The translations under genes and the position numbers were made by a program. Positions 44,526-55,303 of a stretch of 64,000 nt of DNA are shown here, piece after piece. How positions within the stretch are numbered: the stretch's first letter is position 1; each line of letters opens with the position of its first letter. The notes under the pieces were generated by a model, which saw only the letters and a program-made list of their open reading frames with translations, had not been told where the DNA came from and made no database searches. The DNA is from Noviherbaspirillum sedimenti (GTDB lineage: Bacteria; Pseudomonadota; Gammaproteobacteria; Burkholderiales; Burkholderiaceae_D). Location of the stretch: assembly GCF_003590835.1 (NCBI RefSeq), contig NZ_QYUQ01000002.1, positions 4,712,001 through 4,776,000 of the forward strand. Direction: 5' to 3'.

Positions 44526-47165
44526 ATGAAATCATCCGAAATCCGCGAAAAGTTCCTCAAGTTTTTTGAATCCAAGGGCCACACCATCGTCGCCTCCAGC
44601 CCTGTTGTGCCCGGCGACGACCCGACCCTGCTGTTCACCAATGCCGGCATGAACCAGTTCAAGGACGTGTTCCTCGGCTTCGACAAGCGGCCTTACACGC
44701 GCGCCACCACCTCGCAGAAGTGCATCCGCGCCGGCGGCAAGCACAACGACCTGGAAAATGTCGGCTATACCGCACGCCACCATACCTTCTTCGAAATGCT
44801 GGGCAACTTCAGCTTCGGCGACTATTTCAAGCAGGACGCCATCACCTATGCCTGGGAACTGCTGACCGACGTCTTCAAGCTGCCCAAGGAAAAACTGTGG
44901 GTGACCGTGTATGCGGACGACGACGAAGCCTACGAGATCTGGAACAAGTCGGTCGGCGTGCCGGCCGAGCGGATCGTGCGCATCGGCGACAACAAGGGCG
45001 CGCGCTACGCCTCGGACAATTTCTGGATGATGGGCGACACCGGCCCCTGCGGCCCCTGCACCGAAATCTTCTACGACCACGGCCCCGATGTTGCCGGCGG
45101 CCCGCCGGGCTCGCCCGACGAGGATGGCGACCGCTACATCGAGATCTGGAATAACGTCTTCATGCAGTTCAACCGCGACGAAGACGGCGTGATGCACAAG
45201 CTGCCGAAGCCCAGTGTCGATACCGGCATGGGCCTGGAGCGCATCACCGCGGTGATGCAGCACGTGCACTCGAACTACGAGACCGACACCTTCGCCAACC
45301 TGCTGGCCGCCGCCAGGAAGGCGGTGGATGCCGCCGGCGCCGGCGACTGCGACGCCGATTCGCCGTCGCTGAAAGTCATCGCCGACCACATTCGCGCCTG
45401 CACCTTCACGGTGGTCGATGGCGTGATTCCGAGCAACGCCGGCCGCGGCTATGTGCTGCGCCGCATCGCCCGCCGCGCGATTCGCCACGGCTACAAGCTG
45501 GGCGCAAGGAAGCCCTTCTTCCACACGCTGGTACCGGCCCTGGTTGCCGAGATGGGCGAAGCCTATCCCGAGCTGCGCCAGAATGAAAAGCGCGCCACCG
45601 AGGTGCTCAAGCAGGAAGAAGAAGCCTTCTTCCGCACCATCGCCAACGGCATGGAAATCCTCGATCACGCGCTGGAAGAAATGCAAACGTCGGGCGCGCA
45701 GACGATCGACGGCGATACCGCTTTCAAGCTGCATGACACCTATGGTTTTCCGGTGGACCTGACCGCCGACGTCTGCCGCGAGCGCGGCGTCACCGTCGAT
45801 GAAGCGCGCTTCCATGTGCTGCTCGACGAGCAGCGCCAGCGCGCGCGCGAAGCCGGCAAGTTCAAGATGGCGCATGGCCTCGAATACAGCGGCAGCCCGA
45901 CCACCTTCCACGGCTACGACACGCTGGTGCATGAAGGCGCCAAAGTCACTGCCGTGTACGTGGATGGCACGCCGATGGAGCAGGCAAATGCCGGCGACGA
46001 CGCCGTGATCGTGCTCGACAATACGCCCTTTTATGCCGAGAGCGGCGGCCAGGTCGGCGACACCGGCGAGCTGCGCAATGCCACTGCGCGCTTCCGGGTG
46101 GAAGACACCATCAAGATCCAGGCCGACGTGTTCGGCCACCACGGCCACGTTGCCGAAGGCGCGATCCGGGTCGGCGATATCATCAACGCCCGCGTCGATG
46201 CCGAGCAGCGCGCCAGGACCGTGCGCAACCACAGCGCCACCCACCTGATGCACAAGGCGCTGCGCGAAGTGCTGGGCGCGCACGTGCAGCAGAAGGGTTC
46301 GCTGGTCAATGGCGAGCGCACCCGCTTCGACTTCGCCCACAACGGCCCGCTCACCGCCGAGCAGGTGCGCAAGGTCGAGGCCATCGTCAATGCCGAAATC
46401 CTCGCCAACGCCGCCACCCAGGCGCGCGTGATGGCCATCGACGACGCCCAGAAATCGGGCGCGATGATGCTGTTCGGCGAGAAGTATGGCGATGAAGTGC
46501 GCGTGCTCGACATCGGTTCCAGCCGCGAACTGTGCGGCGGCACTCACGTCGGCCGCACCGGCGATATCGGCCTGTTCAAGGTGGTGGGCGAGAGCGGCGT
46601 TGCCGCCGGCGTGCGCCGCATCGAAGCGGTCACCGGCGAGAATGCCCTGGCTTACCTGCAGACGCTGGAAGCCACCGTCAACCAGGCGGCCGGCACCCTG
46701 AAGGCGACGCCGGCAGAACTGTCGAGCCGCATCAATGGCGTGCTTGACCAGGTCAAGGCGCTGGAAAAGGAGCTGGCTGCCGTCAAGGGCAAGCTGGCTT
46801 CGGCCCAGGGCGATGAGTTGCTGGCACAGGCAGTCGAGATCAAGGGCGTCAAGGTGCTGGCAGCGACGCTGGAAGGCGCCGACGCCAAGACCCTGCGCGA
46901 CACCATGGACAAGCTGAAAGACAAGTTGAAGAGCGCGGCAATCGTGCTGGCAGCGGTCGACGGCGGCAAGGTGCAGCTGGCTGCCGGCGTCACCGCCGAT
47001 ACCACGGCGAAAGTGAAGGCCGGTGACCTGGTCAACTTCGTCGCCCAGCAAGTCGGCGGCAAGGGCGGCGGCAAGCCGGACATGGCGATGGCCGGCGGCA
47101 CCGATCCGAGCGGCCTGGCGCACGCCCTGCAGGGCGTCAGCGCCTGGGTCGCCGAGCGTCTGTAA
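44526..47165 (+). CDS. alaS: Alanyl-tRNA synthetase
   Basis: An 879-residue class II synthetase of normal bacterial length. It starts [19 protein letters not shown]; motif-rich blocks include [40 protein letters not shown] and [20 protein letters not shown]. The editing domain has [17 protein letters not shown] and, with its metal-site Cys, [17 protein letters not shown]. The C-Ala domain follows, ending [18 protein letters not shown] -10-like TATAAT lies at 44478-44483. It charges tRNA-Ala and edits misacylated Ser/Gly. Confidence 0.98.
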   Translation: MKSSEIREKFLKFFESKGHTIVASSPVVPGDDPTLLFTNAGMNQFKDVFLGFDKRPYTRATTSQKCIRAGGKHNDLENVGYTARHHTFFEMLGNFSFGDYFKQDAITYAWELLTDVFKLPKEKLWVTVYADDDEAYEIWNKSVGVPAERIVRIGDNKGARYASDNFWMMGDTGPCGPCTEIFYDHGPDVAGGPPGSPDEDGDRYIEIWNNVFMQFNRDEDGVMHKLPKPSVDTGMGLERITAVMQHVHSNYETDTFANLLAAARKAVDAAGAGDCDADSPSLKVIADHIRACTFTVVDGVIPSNAGRGYVLRRIARRAIRHGYKLGARKPFFHTLVPALVAEMGEAYPELRQNEKRATEVLKQEEEAFFRTIANGMEILDHALEEMQTSGAQTIDGDTAFKLHDTYGFPVDLTADVCRERGVTVDEARFHVLLDEQRQRAREAGKFKMAHGLEYSGSPTTFHGYDTLVHEGAKVTAVYVDGTPMEQANAGDDAVIVLDNTPFYAESGGQVGDTGELRNATARFRVEDTIKIQADVFGHHGHVAEGAIRVGDIINARVDAEQRARTVRNHSATHLMHKALREVLGAHVQQKGSLVNGERTRFDFAHNGPLTAEQVRKVEAIVNAEILANAATQARVMAIDDAQKSGAMMLFGEKYGDEVRVLDIGSSRELCGGTHVGRTGDIGLFKVVGESGVAAGVRRIEAVTGENALAYLQTLEATVNQAAGTLKATPAELSSRINGVLDQVKALEKELAAVKGKLASAQGDELLAQAVEIKGVKVLAATLEGADAKTLRDTMDKLKDKLKSAAIVLAAVDGGKVQLAAGVTADTTAKVKAGDLVNFVAQQVGGKGGGKPDMAMAGGTDPSGLAHALQGVSAWVAERL

Positions 47166-47189
47166 AGCAGGCCGGCAAGCGATAGGCGG

Positions 47190-47723
47190 ATGACGATGGA
47201 TATTGCAGACAACGGCTACCGGTATTGCCCGAAGTGCGCCGCGCCGCTCGCTGCGGCCGTGCTGGGCGAGCGCGAACGGCTGACTTGCCCGGCCGGGCAC
47301 TGGACGCACTGGGACAATCCCTTGCCAGTACTGGCCGCGCTGGTCGAATTCGAGGGTCGGATTCTGCTGGCGCGCAATGCCGCCTGGCCGGAAAAGACCT
47401 TTTCGCTGATCACCGGCTTCATGGAGCGCGACGAAACGCCGGAGCAGGGCGTGGCACGCGAACTCAAGGAAGAAACCAATCTGGATGCGCAAGCCATCGC
47501 GCTGATCGGCGTGTATGAATTCATGCGCAAGAACGAGCTGATCATCGCCTACCATGTGCAGGCCAGCGGCGCCATCCGGCTGTCCGAGGAGTTGCTCGAG
47601 TACCGCCTGGTCGCGCCGGAAAAGCTGCGCGCCTGGCGCAGCGGCACCGGTTATGCCATGGCCGACTGGCTGCGCGGGCGCGGCTTGTCGCCCGAGTTTG
47701 TCGATTGGCCCGCGAATTCGTAG
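47190..47723 (+). CDS. NUDIX hydrolase with N-terminal zinc ribbon
   Basis: A 177-residue protein. YRYCPKCAAPL and LTCPAGHW give a four-ligand zinc ribbon (CxxC ... CxxxH); the NUDIX box is GFMERDETPEQGVARELKEE followed by TNL, matching GX5EX7REUXEEXGU. ARNAAWPEKTFSLITGFM suggests an ADP-ribose/NADH-type NUDIX enzyme, but no substrate-specific motif is certain. Starts at ATG 47190 or 47196, 25 bp after alaS, in the same direction, so possibly co-transcribed. Confidence 0.88.
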   Translation: MTMDIADNGYRYCPKCAAPLAAAVLGERERLTCPAGHWTHWDNPLPVLAALVEFEGRILLARNAAWPEKTFSLITGFMERDETPEQGVARELKEETNLDAQAIALIGVYEFMRKNELIIAYHVQASGAIRLSEELLEYRLVAPEKLRAWRSGTGYAMADWLRGRGLSPEFVDWPANS

Positions 47724-47855
47724 CTTGTAACTTGAGGTCGGGCAGGGCCTGCGCCAAATATTTCCATACCGTAAAGTTTGTTGCGTTGCACTATCGCCGA
47801 TTCATTTGGAGTAGAATCGGGACAATACCATCTGCCATTGGCGCGAAAGTAGCGT

Positions 47856-48083
47856 ATGGAATTCCATAAAGAATTGGATGCACGCGGGTTGAATTGCCCC
47901 TTGCCTATCCTGAAAACCAAGAAGGCCCTGGCTGAAATGACCAGCGGAGAAGTATTGCGCGTGGTGGCCACCGATCCGGGGTCGGTGCGGGATTTTCAGG
48001 CATTTGCCCGTCAGACAGGTAATCAGCTGCTCGATCTCTTCGAGGAAGAGAAAGACTTTATCTTTTACATGAAGCGCAAGTAG
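47856..48083 (+). CDS. TusA-family sulfur carrier protein
   Basis: A 75-residue protein. LDARGLNCPLPILKTKKALA contains the conserved CPxP motif, Cys14 being the persulfide carrier; VATDPGSVRDFQAFARQTGN and the hydrophobic end are typical of TusA/SirA/YeeD proteins. It passes sulfur for tRNA thiolation or other sulfur-transfer pathways in the cytoplasm. ATG 47856; encoded alone, with no Tus partner genes adjacent. Confidence 0.92.
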   Translation: MEFHKELDARGLNCPLPILKTKKALAEMTSGEVLRVVATDPGSVRDFQAFARQTGNQLLDLFEEEKDFIFYMKRK

Positions 48084-48436
48084 CCAGACCAGCAAGCCGC
48101 GCACTGGCCATGCAGGCCGGCGCGCTATCCGTGCCGTGCCTCCTGCTGCAGCCAGCACTGCATTCCGGGTTCCGGCCACGTCCTTCCCTCCAGTACTGCG
48201 CTGCGGCGGTTAATTTTCCGCAATCCGGATTTCAAAAACACTGATTTTCCTCTTTCCTAAAAAGGAATAAGTGCGTATTCTTATGGCTAATAAAAGAACG
48301 ATCGTGCTAAAAAGTTTGCCTGCCCCGAATCCGGCGCGGGAAACTCATATAATCTGCCTGATCATTTCCCCATTATTTATTCGATTAATTATTCGATTAT
48401 TTATTCGATTTACTCTAAAGGTCTAAAGGCAAAGCT
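48084..48436. promoter_or_regulatory. etfB leader with a -10 box and three 12-bp-spaced repeats
   Basis: TATAAT at 48348-48353 is a plausible -10, though a matching -35 at 17 bp is weak. Downstream, TTATTCGATT occurs three times at exact 12-bp spacing (48377-48386, 48389-48398, 48401-48410), ending 26 bp before the etfB ATG. A protein-binding array or leader element is likely. No gene is seen in the rest of the interval. Confidence 0.6.
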
Positions 48437-49189
48437 ATGAAAGTCCTGGTTCCAGTCAAGCGCGTGGTCGACTACAACGTCAAGGTGCGCGTCAAGTCCG
48501 ATGGTAGTGGCGTCGAACTCGCCAACGTCAAGATGTCGATGAATCCCTTCGATGAAATCGCCGTCGAGGAAGCCATGCGTCTCAAGGAAGCCGGCAAGGC
48601 CACTGAAGTGGTCGCCGTCTCCTGCGGCGTGACGCAGTGCCAGGAAACCTTGCGCACCGCCATGGCCATCGGCGCCGACCGCGCCATCCTGGTCGAGACC
48701 GATGCCGAACTTCAGCCGCTGGCGGTGGCGAAGCTCCTGAAAGCTCTGGCCGACAAGGAACAGCCGCAACTGATCATCCTCGGCAAGCAAGCCATCGATG
48801 ACGACAATAATCAGACCGGCCAGATGCTGGCCGCCCTGCTGGGCTGGGGACAAGCCACCTTTGCTTCCAAGGTCGTCATCGACGGCGACAAGGCGATTGT
48901 CACCCGCGAAGTCGATGGCGGTCTGGAAACCGTGTCGCTGGCGCTGCCGGCCATCGTCACCACCGACCTGCGCCTGAACGAGCCGCGCTACGTGACCTTG
49001 CCCAACATCATGAAGGCCAAGAAAAAGCCGCTGGACGTAGTCAAGCCGGCCGATCTCAACGTCGATGTGGCGCCAAGGTTGAAGACCCTGAAAGTGGTCG
49101 AGCCGGCCAAGCGTAGCGCCGGCATCATCGTGCCGGATGTGGCGACCCTCGTGGCCAAGCTGAAGAACGAAGCCAAAGTCATTCAATAA
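48437..49189 (+). CDS. etfB: Electron transfer flavoprotein beta subunit
   Basis: A 250-residue protein starting [40 protein letters not shown] and [40 protein letters not shown] are EtfB signatures; it binds AMP and docks with acyl-CoA dehydrogenases. ATG 48437. With etfA 26 bp downstream it forms the heterodimer that passes electrons from flavin dehydrogenases to ETF-quinone oxidoreductase. The three-repeat array lies directly upstream. Confidence 0.97.
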   Translation: MKVLVPVKRVVDYNVKVRVKSDGSGVELANVKMSMNPFDEIAVEEAMRLKEAGKATEVVAVSCGVTQCQETLRTAMAIGADRAILVETDAELQPLAVAKLLKALADKEQPQLIILGKQAIDDDNNQTGQMLAALLGWGQATFASKVVIDGDKAIVTREVDGGLETVSLALPAIVTTDLRLNEPRYVTLPNIMKAKKKPLDVVKPADLNVDVAPRLKTLKVVEPAKRSAGIIVPDVATLVAKLKNEAKVIQ

Positions 49190-49215
49190 TATTCAAGATA
49201 TTCAAGGAATCCATC

Positions 49216-50145
<930 letters not shown>

Positions 50146-50177
50146 GTTCGTGGTTCGCGCCGCATAAGGCAGTAAAA

Positions 50178-50202
50178 GTCACGGGGCGGCCTGCCCCGTG
50201 AC
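50178..50202. promoter_or_regulatory. 10-bp perfect inverted repeat between etfA and the acyl-CoA dehydrogenase gene
   Basis: GTCACGGGGC (50178-50187) and GCCCCGTGAC (50193-50202) pair around GGCCT. No T tract follows, so it may be an operator or an RNA-processing/attenuation hairpin within the operon, not a strong terminator. Confidence 0.55.
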
Positions 50203-50229
50203 CGGGTATAAAAATTATCGGAGACAATC

Positions 50230-52020
50230 ATGAGCTATCGTGCGCCGCTGCAGGACATGCAATTTGTCCTCAACGAATTGGCCGGCCTGGATAAGGTTGG
50301 CGCGTTGCCGGGTTGCGAGGATGCGACGCCGGAAACGGTCGATGCAGTCTTGCAGGAAAACGCCAGGTTTTGCAGCGAAGTGGTGGCGCCGCTGAATGTG
50401 AATGGCGACCGTGAACCGAGCAGCTGGAAGGATGGCGAAGTCACCACCACCAGGGGCTTCAGGCAAGCCTTCCAGGCCTACGCGCAAGCCGGCTGGCAAG
50501 GCGTGCAGCACCCGGTCGAATTCGGCGGCCAGGGTTTGCCGAAACTGGTGGCGACGCCGTGCATTGAGATGCTCAACTCGGCCAATCTGTCGTTTGCGCT
50601 GTGCCCGATGCTGACCGATGGCACCATCGAGGCCCTGATGACCGCCGGCAGCAGGGCGCAGCAGGAAACCTATCTGGCCAGGCTGATTTCCGGCGCGTGG
50701 ACCGGCACCATGAACCTGACCGAGCCGCAGGCCGGTTCCGACCTGGCGCTGGTGCGCACCCGTGCCGAGCCGCAGGGCGATGGCACGTATAAATTGTTCG
50801 GCACCAAGATTTTCATTACCTATGGCGAGCACGACATGGCCGCCAATATCGTCCATCTGGTGCTGGCCCGCACGGCCGATGCCCCCGCCGGCGTCAAGGG
50901 CCTGTCCTTGTTCATTGTGCCGAAATTCCTGGTCAATGCCGATGGCTCGCTGGGCGCGCGCAACGATGTGCATTGCGTCTCGATCGAGCACAAGATGGGC
51001 ATCAAGGCCAGTCCGACCGCGGTATTGCAGTTCGGCGACCATGGCGGCGCCATCGGCAACCTGATCGGCGAGGAAAATCGCGGCCTGGAATACATGTTCA
51101 TCATGATGAATGCCGCGCGTTTCGCGGTCGGCATGCAAGGCATCGCGCTGGCCGAGCGCGCCTACCAGAAAGCGGCGCACTTTGCGAAGGAGCGCATCCA
51201 GTCGCGCGACCTGGCCGGCTCGGCCGGTCCGGTTGCCATCATTCACCAGCCGGATGTCAGGCGCATGCTGATGTCGATGCGCGCCCAGACCGAAGCGGCG
51301 CGCGCGCTGGCTTACGTCACTGCGGCCGCGCACGACATTGCGCTGCATCATGCGGATGCGCAAGTACGCCAGGAGCAGGACGCCTTTTACGAATACATGG
51401 TGCCCATCGTCAAGGGCTGGTCCACCGAGTTGTCGGTTGATGTGGCGTCGACCGGCGTGCAGGTGCATGGCGGCATGGGCTTTATCGAAGAAACCGGTGC
51501 CGCCCAGTATTACCGTGATGCCCGCATCCTGCCGATTTATGAAGGCACCACGGCAATCCAGGCAAATGACCTGGTCGGCCGCAAGACCGTGCGCGATGGC
51601 GGCGCTACCGCCAAAGCCATTCTGGCGCAGGTGCGCGCCACCACAGTGCAGTTGGCGGCTGCGGAATCCGACAGCCTGCAGGCGATCGGCCGCCAGCTCG
51701 CCCTTGGCGCCGACGCGCTTGAGGCCGCAGTGGACTATGTGACAGGCAATATCAAGGCCGATATCAAGGCCGTGTTCGCCGGCAGCGTGCCTTATCTCAA
51801 ACTGGCCGGGATCGTGCTGGGCGGCTGGCAAATGGGACGGGCGGCGCTGGCGGCTGCGCGCAGGCTCCAGGACGGGCAGGGCGACAAGCGTTTTTATCAG
51901 GCCAAGATCGCCACCGCGCGCTTTTTTGCCGAGCACATCCTGCCGCAATCGGCGGCTTACAGGACGGAAATCGTGGAAGGCGCCGGCAGCGTGCTGGCAT
52001 TGGACGCAGACCAGTTCTAG
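50230..52020 (+). CDS. Acyl-CoA dehydrogenase
   Basis: A 596-residue flavoenzyme, longer than the 380-residue single-domain forms because of a C-terminal extension. MNLTEPQAGSDLALVRTRAE is the N-terminal loop motif; GGMGFIEETGAAQYYRDARI and IYEGTTAIQANDLVGRK hold the catalytic Glu in YEGT. The last 150 residues (for example VDYVTGNIKADIKAVFAGSV) match the extra C-terminal domain of the large bacterial class. It oxidises acyl-CoA and hands electrons to the EtfBA encoded upstream. ATG 50230 follows CGGAGACA. Chain-length specificity unknown. Confidence 0.95.
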   Translation: MSYRAPLQDMQFVLNELAGLDKVGALPGCEDATPETVDAVLQENARFCSEVVAPLNVNGDREPSSWKDGEVTTTRGFRQAFQAYAQAGWQGVQHPVEFGGQGLPKLVATPCIEMLNSANLSFALCPMLTDGTIEALMTAGSRAQQETYLARLISGAWTGTMNLTEPQAGSDLALVRTRAEPQGDGTYKLFGTKIFITYGEHDMAANIVHLVLARTADAPAGVKGLSLFIVPKFLVNADGSLGARNDVHCVSIEHKMGIKASPTAVLQFGDHGGAIGNLIGEENRGLEYMFIMMNAARFAVGMQGIALAERAYQKAAHFAKERIQSRDLAGSAGPVAIIHQPDVRRMLMSMRAQTEAARALAYVTAAAHDIALHHADAQVRQEQDAFYEYMVPIVKGWSTELSVDVASTGVQVHGGMGFIEETGAAQYYRDARILPIYEGTTAIQANDLVGRKTVRDGGATAKAILAQVRATTVQLAAAESDSLQAIGRQLALGADALEAAVDYVTGNIKADIKAVFAGSVPYLKLAGIVLGGWQMGRAALAAARRLQDGQGDKRFYQAKIATARFFAEHILPQSAAYRTEIVEGAGSVLALDADQF

Positions 52021-52040
52021 GCGGAATGCCGCCGGCGCAC

Positions 52041-52066
52041 AGAAGGCAGCCTGCGGGCTGCTTTCT
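52041..52066 (+). terminator. Probable terminator after the acyl-CoA dehydrogenase gene
   Basis: AGAAGGCAGCC pairs, with one G-T pair, to GGCTGCTTTCT around TGCG; a short T-rich tract (CCTTTTCC) follows. Confidence 0.55.
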
Positions 52067-52195
52067 GCCTTTTCCATTGCGGGCCTTGTATCCCGGCTCT
52101 GCGCCATATCAATTGGGCCATCGGCCTTGCCCTGATTTTCAGCCCTGCCTGACCTACACTGACTGGAACTGATGCTTTTTCCGTGAGGTCGAATC

Positions 52196-52627
52196 ATGAA
52201 ACGTCTGACGCTAATGGTGTTGATGTTTGTAATGGTGGGCGGCGCGGCAATGCTTGCAAAGGCTGCGGAGTTCGGCCAGAACGAAGTGGCGGCAATCCAG
52301 GGCGCGGTACAGTTGCAGATCGAGGCGCTGGCGAATGACGATGCGGCCGGCGCGTTTGCCCTGACGACCGAAAATACGCGCAGCCGCCTCGGTTCGCCGG
52401 ACAATTTTCTGAAGATGATCAAGGAGCAGTACGACCCGGTCTATCGCCATCGACTGGCACTGTATCAGTCACCGCAAATCGTCTTTGGTAAGGTCTACCA
52501 GGTCGTGCGCCTGACCGATCTCGAAAGCCATGTCTGGGTGGCGATTTACCTGATGCACAAGGATGAGGAAGGCGCCTGGAAAATCGATGGCTGCCGCTTG
52601 ATTCAGACAAAAACCATTGCGGTGTAA
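52196..52627 (+). CDS. DUF4864 exported protein
   Basis: A 143-residue precursor with signal peptide (LTLMVLMFVMVGGAAMLAKA). The mature part VAAIQGAVQLQIEALANDDA, AAGAFALTTENTRSRLGSPD, NFLKMIKEQYDPVYRHR matches the DUF4864 family. Members are small periplasmic proteins of unknown role. ATG 52196; the previous gene's terminator lies 130 bp upstream, so it has its own promoter. Followed 34 bp later by a DUF1059-type gene. Confidence 0.82.
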   Translation: MKRLTLMVLMFVMVGGAAMLAKAAEFGQNEVAAIQGAVQLQIEALANDDAAGAFALTTENTRSRLGSPDNFLKMIKEQYDPVYRHRLALYQSPQIVFGKVYQVVRLTDLESHVWVAIYLMHKDEEGAWKIDGCRLIQTKTIAV

Positions 52628-52660
52628 AGTCGAGCCCGCGAGGTTACCAAGGAGATGGAA

Positions 52661-52921
52661 ATGACCCGTAAATATGTGGATTGCCGCGAATATCCGAGCG
52701 AATCGCATTGCAGCTTGGCGATGAGCGCCGATAGCGACGAGGAATTGCTGGAAGCAGCGGTCCAGCATGCAGTGGCGGTGCACCAGCACCAGGACACGCC
52801 GGAACTGCGTCAACAGATTCGCCAGTTGTTCAAGGAAGGCGCGCCGCCAATGGAGATGCCCATGGCCGGCGGCATGGCAGGGCGCACGGAATCGGAGGCT
52901 CAGCGTAGCCGGCCGACATAA
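52661..52921 (+). CDS. DUF1059-type small protein
   Basis: An 86-residue protein starting MTRKYVDCREYPSESHCSLA; the Cys in DCREYPS and in SHCSL, and the helical DEELLEAAVQHAVAVHQHQD with His pairs, resemble DUF1059 proteins. AAGGAG at 52649-52654 with a six-base gap favours ATG 52661 over 52655. Its last 22 bases overlap the end of the convergent gene. A Pro/Met-rich tail follows. Function unknown. Confidence 0.75.
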   Translation: MTRKYVDCREYPSESHCSLAMSADSDEELLEAAVQHAVAVHQHQDTPELRQQIRQLFKEGAPPMEMPMAGGMAGRTESEAQRSRPT

Positions 52922-53334
52922 TGCTGGCTGCTTTCCGGCGGCGCTGAACTAGTCGCTGGGATGGTTGGCGCCGGCGGCAGGTTTTGCGCGAGTTTCTGAA
53001 TGGCGACGCGTGGGGCAGGTGGTGCTATGGGAGATGTTGCCGACGCGGCTAGGTTGCGGTGCGCCAGCAAGGGCGGTTTGGGCGGTTCCAGCATGAACAG
53101 CCCGGCTTCGTCAAAATAGATTGTATCCAGCCGCTCGCCGATTTTTTGTACCTCAGGATTGCTTGATTGCAGCGCCAACTGGATCAAATAGCGGCAATAG
53201 TCCGGATCGATGCGCATGTACTCGACATCGGTGATGCGGCCGGTTTCCCGTCGCAATGCCACATGCAGGCGCCCCATCAGGGCAAATGCCTGGTTTTCCA
53301 GTTCCGCCATGCGTGCCATCTGGTGCGCGCTCAT
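52900..53334 (-). CDS. Hypothetical protein co-translated with the ammonium transporter
   Basis: A 144-residue protein with a helical N-terminal half (MSAHQMARMAELENQAFALM, PDYCRYLIQLALQSSNPEVQ) and a low-complexity Ala/Pro-rich C-terminus (IAPPAPRVAIQKLAQNLPPA). No family recognised. Its ATG overlaps the stop of the transporter gene by four bases (ATGA at 53331-53334), which makes it a real translation unit. It converges on and overlaps the DUF1059-type gene. A regulatory partner of the transporter is possible but unproved. Confidence 0.6.
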   Translation of the reverse strand: MSAHQMARMAELENQAFALMGRLHVALRRETGRITDVEYMRIDPDYCRYLIQLALQSSNPEVQKIGERLDTIYFDEAGLFMLEPPKPPLLAHRNLAASATSPIAPPAPRVAIQKLAQNLPPAPTIPATSSAPPESSQHYVGRLR

Positions 53335-54665
53335 GCTATCTGCTCCCCATGCTGAGAAATGTCCAGGCCTTCGCGTTCCGCCTCAGGCGACACGCGCAGG
53401 CCGACCGCCATCCTGATGACCCACAGGATCAATGCCGTCACCACGCCGGAGTAGAGCGCGGTGACGAAGACGCCCACCAGTTGTGTTTCCAGGTAGCCTT
53501 CCACGCCGCCGATGGATTTGACTGCGAAGACGCCCGTCAGGAGCGCGCCGACGATGCCGCCGATGGCATGCACGCCGAATACGTCGAGCGAATCGTCGTA
53601 GCGCAGGATCGACTTGAGGGTGGTCGCACCCCAGTAGCAGGCCACGCCGGCCACCGCGCCGATGGCCAGGGCGCCCTTGATGTCGACAAAGCCGGAGGCC
53701 GGAGTGATCGCCACCAGGCCCGAGACCGCGCCCGATACCAGGCCGAGCACGGACGGCTTGCCGCGGGTGACCCATTCCGCCAGCATCCAGGCCAATGCGG
53801 CGACGGCGGTCGCCAGCTGGGTGACCAGCATGGCCATGCCGGCACGGCCGTCGGCCGCCCCTGCCGAGCCGGCATTGAAGCCGAACCAGCCTACCCACAG
53901 GAGCGAGGCGCCGATCACGGTGAAGGCCAGGTTGTGCGGTGGCATGGGTTCCTTGCCGAAGCCCTGGCGCTGGCCGAGCATGACCGCCGCCACCAGTCCG
54001 GAGACGCCGGCATTGATGTGCACCACCGTGCCGCCGGCGAAGTCGAGCACGCCGCGCGCTGCCAGCCAGCCGCCTGGTTCCCATACCCAATGGGCGACCG
54101 GCGCGTAGACCAGCACCGACCACAGGGCGATGAACAGCAGCAGGGCGGAAAATTTCATGCGTTCGGCAAAGGCGCCGGTGATCAGGGCCGGGGTGATGAT
54201 GGCGAAGCTCATCTGGAACATCAGGAATACGCTTTCCGGCACGGTCGGCGCGAGCGGATGGACGCTGAGCTTGCCGGCTTCTTTCAGGTAGGTGAGACCA
54301 TCCAGCATGATGCGGTCCAGTCCGCCGATGAATTGCGAACCGGGGGTGAAGGCCAGGCTATAGCCAACCACCACCCACAGCACGGTCGCCACGCAGCAGG
54401 CGGCAAGGCTGTGCGCCATGGTGCCCAGCACATTTTTCTTGCGTACCATGCCGGCGTAAAACAGCGCCAGGCCGGGGATCGTCATCAGCAATACCAGCGC
54501 CGTCGATGTGAGCATCCAGGCGGTGTCGCCGGCGCTGATGCTGGCGACATCCGCCAGGCCCGGCCTGGCGATCGCCTGGGCAGCTTGCTGCGCCGCCGCC
54601 GGCTGGCAAAAGATGGAAAATAGAGCAAATAGTGCGCAAAGCGCGTGCGAGTAGCGTCGTGCCAT
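53331..54665 (-). CDS. amtB: Ammonium transporter, Amt/MEP/Rh family
   Basis: A 444-residue precursor with an N-terminal signal-like segment (CALFALFSIFCQPAAAQQ) and eleven membrane segments. DTAWMLTSTALVLLMTIPGL, MSFAIITPALITGAFAERMK, GVLDFAGGTVVHINAGVSGL and DVFGVHAIGGIVGALLTGVF carry the conserved His pair that conducts ammonium. No glnK gene lies next to it, unlike in many bacteria; a different small gene is coupled instead. Uptake of NH4+ at low nitrogen. Confidence 0.94.
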   Translation of the reverse strand: MARRYSHALCALFALFSIFCQPAAAQQAAQAIARPGLADVASISAGDTAWMLTSTALVLLMTIPGLALFYAGMVRKKNVLGTMAHSLAACCVATVLWVVVGYSLAFTPGSQFIGGLDRIMLDGLTYLKEAGKLSVHPLAPTVPESVFLMFQMSFAIITPALITGAFAERMKFSALLLFIALWSVLVYAPVAHWVWEPGGWLAARGVLDFAGGTVVHINAGVSGLVAAVMLGQRQGFGKEPMPPHNLAFTVIGASLLWVGWFGFNAGSAGAADGRAGMAMLVTQLATAVAALAWMLAEWVTRGKPSVLGLVSGAVSGLVAITPASGFVDIKGALAIGAVAGVACYWGATTLKSILRYDDSLDVFGVHAIGGIVGALLTGVFAVKSIGGVEGYLETQLVGVFVTALYSGVVTALILWVIRMAVGLRVSPEAEREGLDISQHGEQIA

Positions 54666-54886
54666 GATTCCCCCGGTTGCTTGCTTTTGAATGCACGAGA
54701 CGTGCGGCTAATTCCAAAAGAGCATTTTTTGTGCCATGCAGCAATAACTGTCGCAGGCGGGAGAAAATGGCAGGAAAGCGCCGGGAAACTGGCAGAAAAG
54801 GGGCAGAAAGGCGCAGATGGTGGTCATACGCACCAATGAAGCGCCTGGCAGATGCGTATTAATGGGGCAAAAAGCGGGGCAAAAAC

Positions 54887-55303
54887 CTAGCCGTAGGCAC
54901 CGCCGGTAAACAACAAATCCAGGGCACGGGCAAGCACGGCGATCAGGGCAATGGCGCCAATGCCGGTCGTAAGCACCAGTACCACCGCCAGCCAGCCGCC
55001 CGAATGCGATTGCTTGCCTGATTGCGGGTTCCGGGTCTGGTCCCATTTTTCATCGGGAGTCAGCCCCAGGACCAGCGCCATGATTATGCCTGCCAGGATG
55101 GACGCCACCAGGGGCGCGGCGGTCAACAGCAGGACCTGCTCGGGCCAGAGGCCGACGGCGATGCCGGAGAGTGCCAGCGTTGACAGGTGCAGCCAGCCCC
55201 AACGGTCGCTGATTCCATGCAGATAGAACCGGTGCAGGCCAATGCCGCCAAACAGCAATGCCAGTAAAGTTGCGAAGGTTTTGTTCTTGTGGGGCGCTGC
55301 CAT
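54887..55303 (-). CDS. TM2-domain membrane protein
   Basis: About 138 residues. NKTFATLLALLFGGIGLHRF followed by YLHGISDRWGW is a TM2 domain (two-helix hairpin), followed by two further hydrophobic segments (LAGIIMALVLGLTP, GGWLAVVLVLTTGIGAIALI). ATG 55303 is chosen because it opens the TM2 motif; the longer frame from 55414 is not homologous. Role unknown. Confidence 0.8.
   Translation of the reverse strand: MAAPHKNKTFATLLALLFGGIGLHRFYLHGISDRWGWLHLSTLALSGIAVGLWPEQVLLLTAAPLVASILAGIIMALVLGLTPDEKWDQTRNPQSGKQSHSGGWLAVVLVLTTGIGAIALIAVLARALDLLFTGGAYG

Noticed and set aside
44532..47555. 1007-codon minus-strand frame opposite alaS
   Set aside because: GC-rich coding sequence leaves the opposite strand open; composition is His/Gly/Val/Leu-rich as expected of a shadow.
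50215..52422. 735-codon minus-strand frame opposite the acyl-CoA dehydrogenase gene
   Set aside because: Shadow of an unmistakable dehydrogenase.
53256..54623. 455-codon plus-strand frame opposite the ammonium transporter
   Set aside because: Shadow; no domain, and the transporter is clear.
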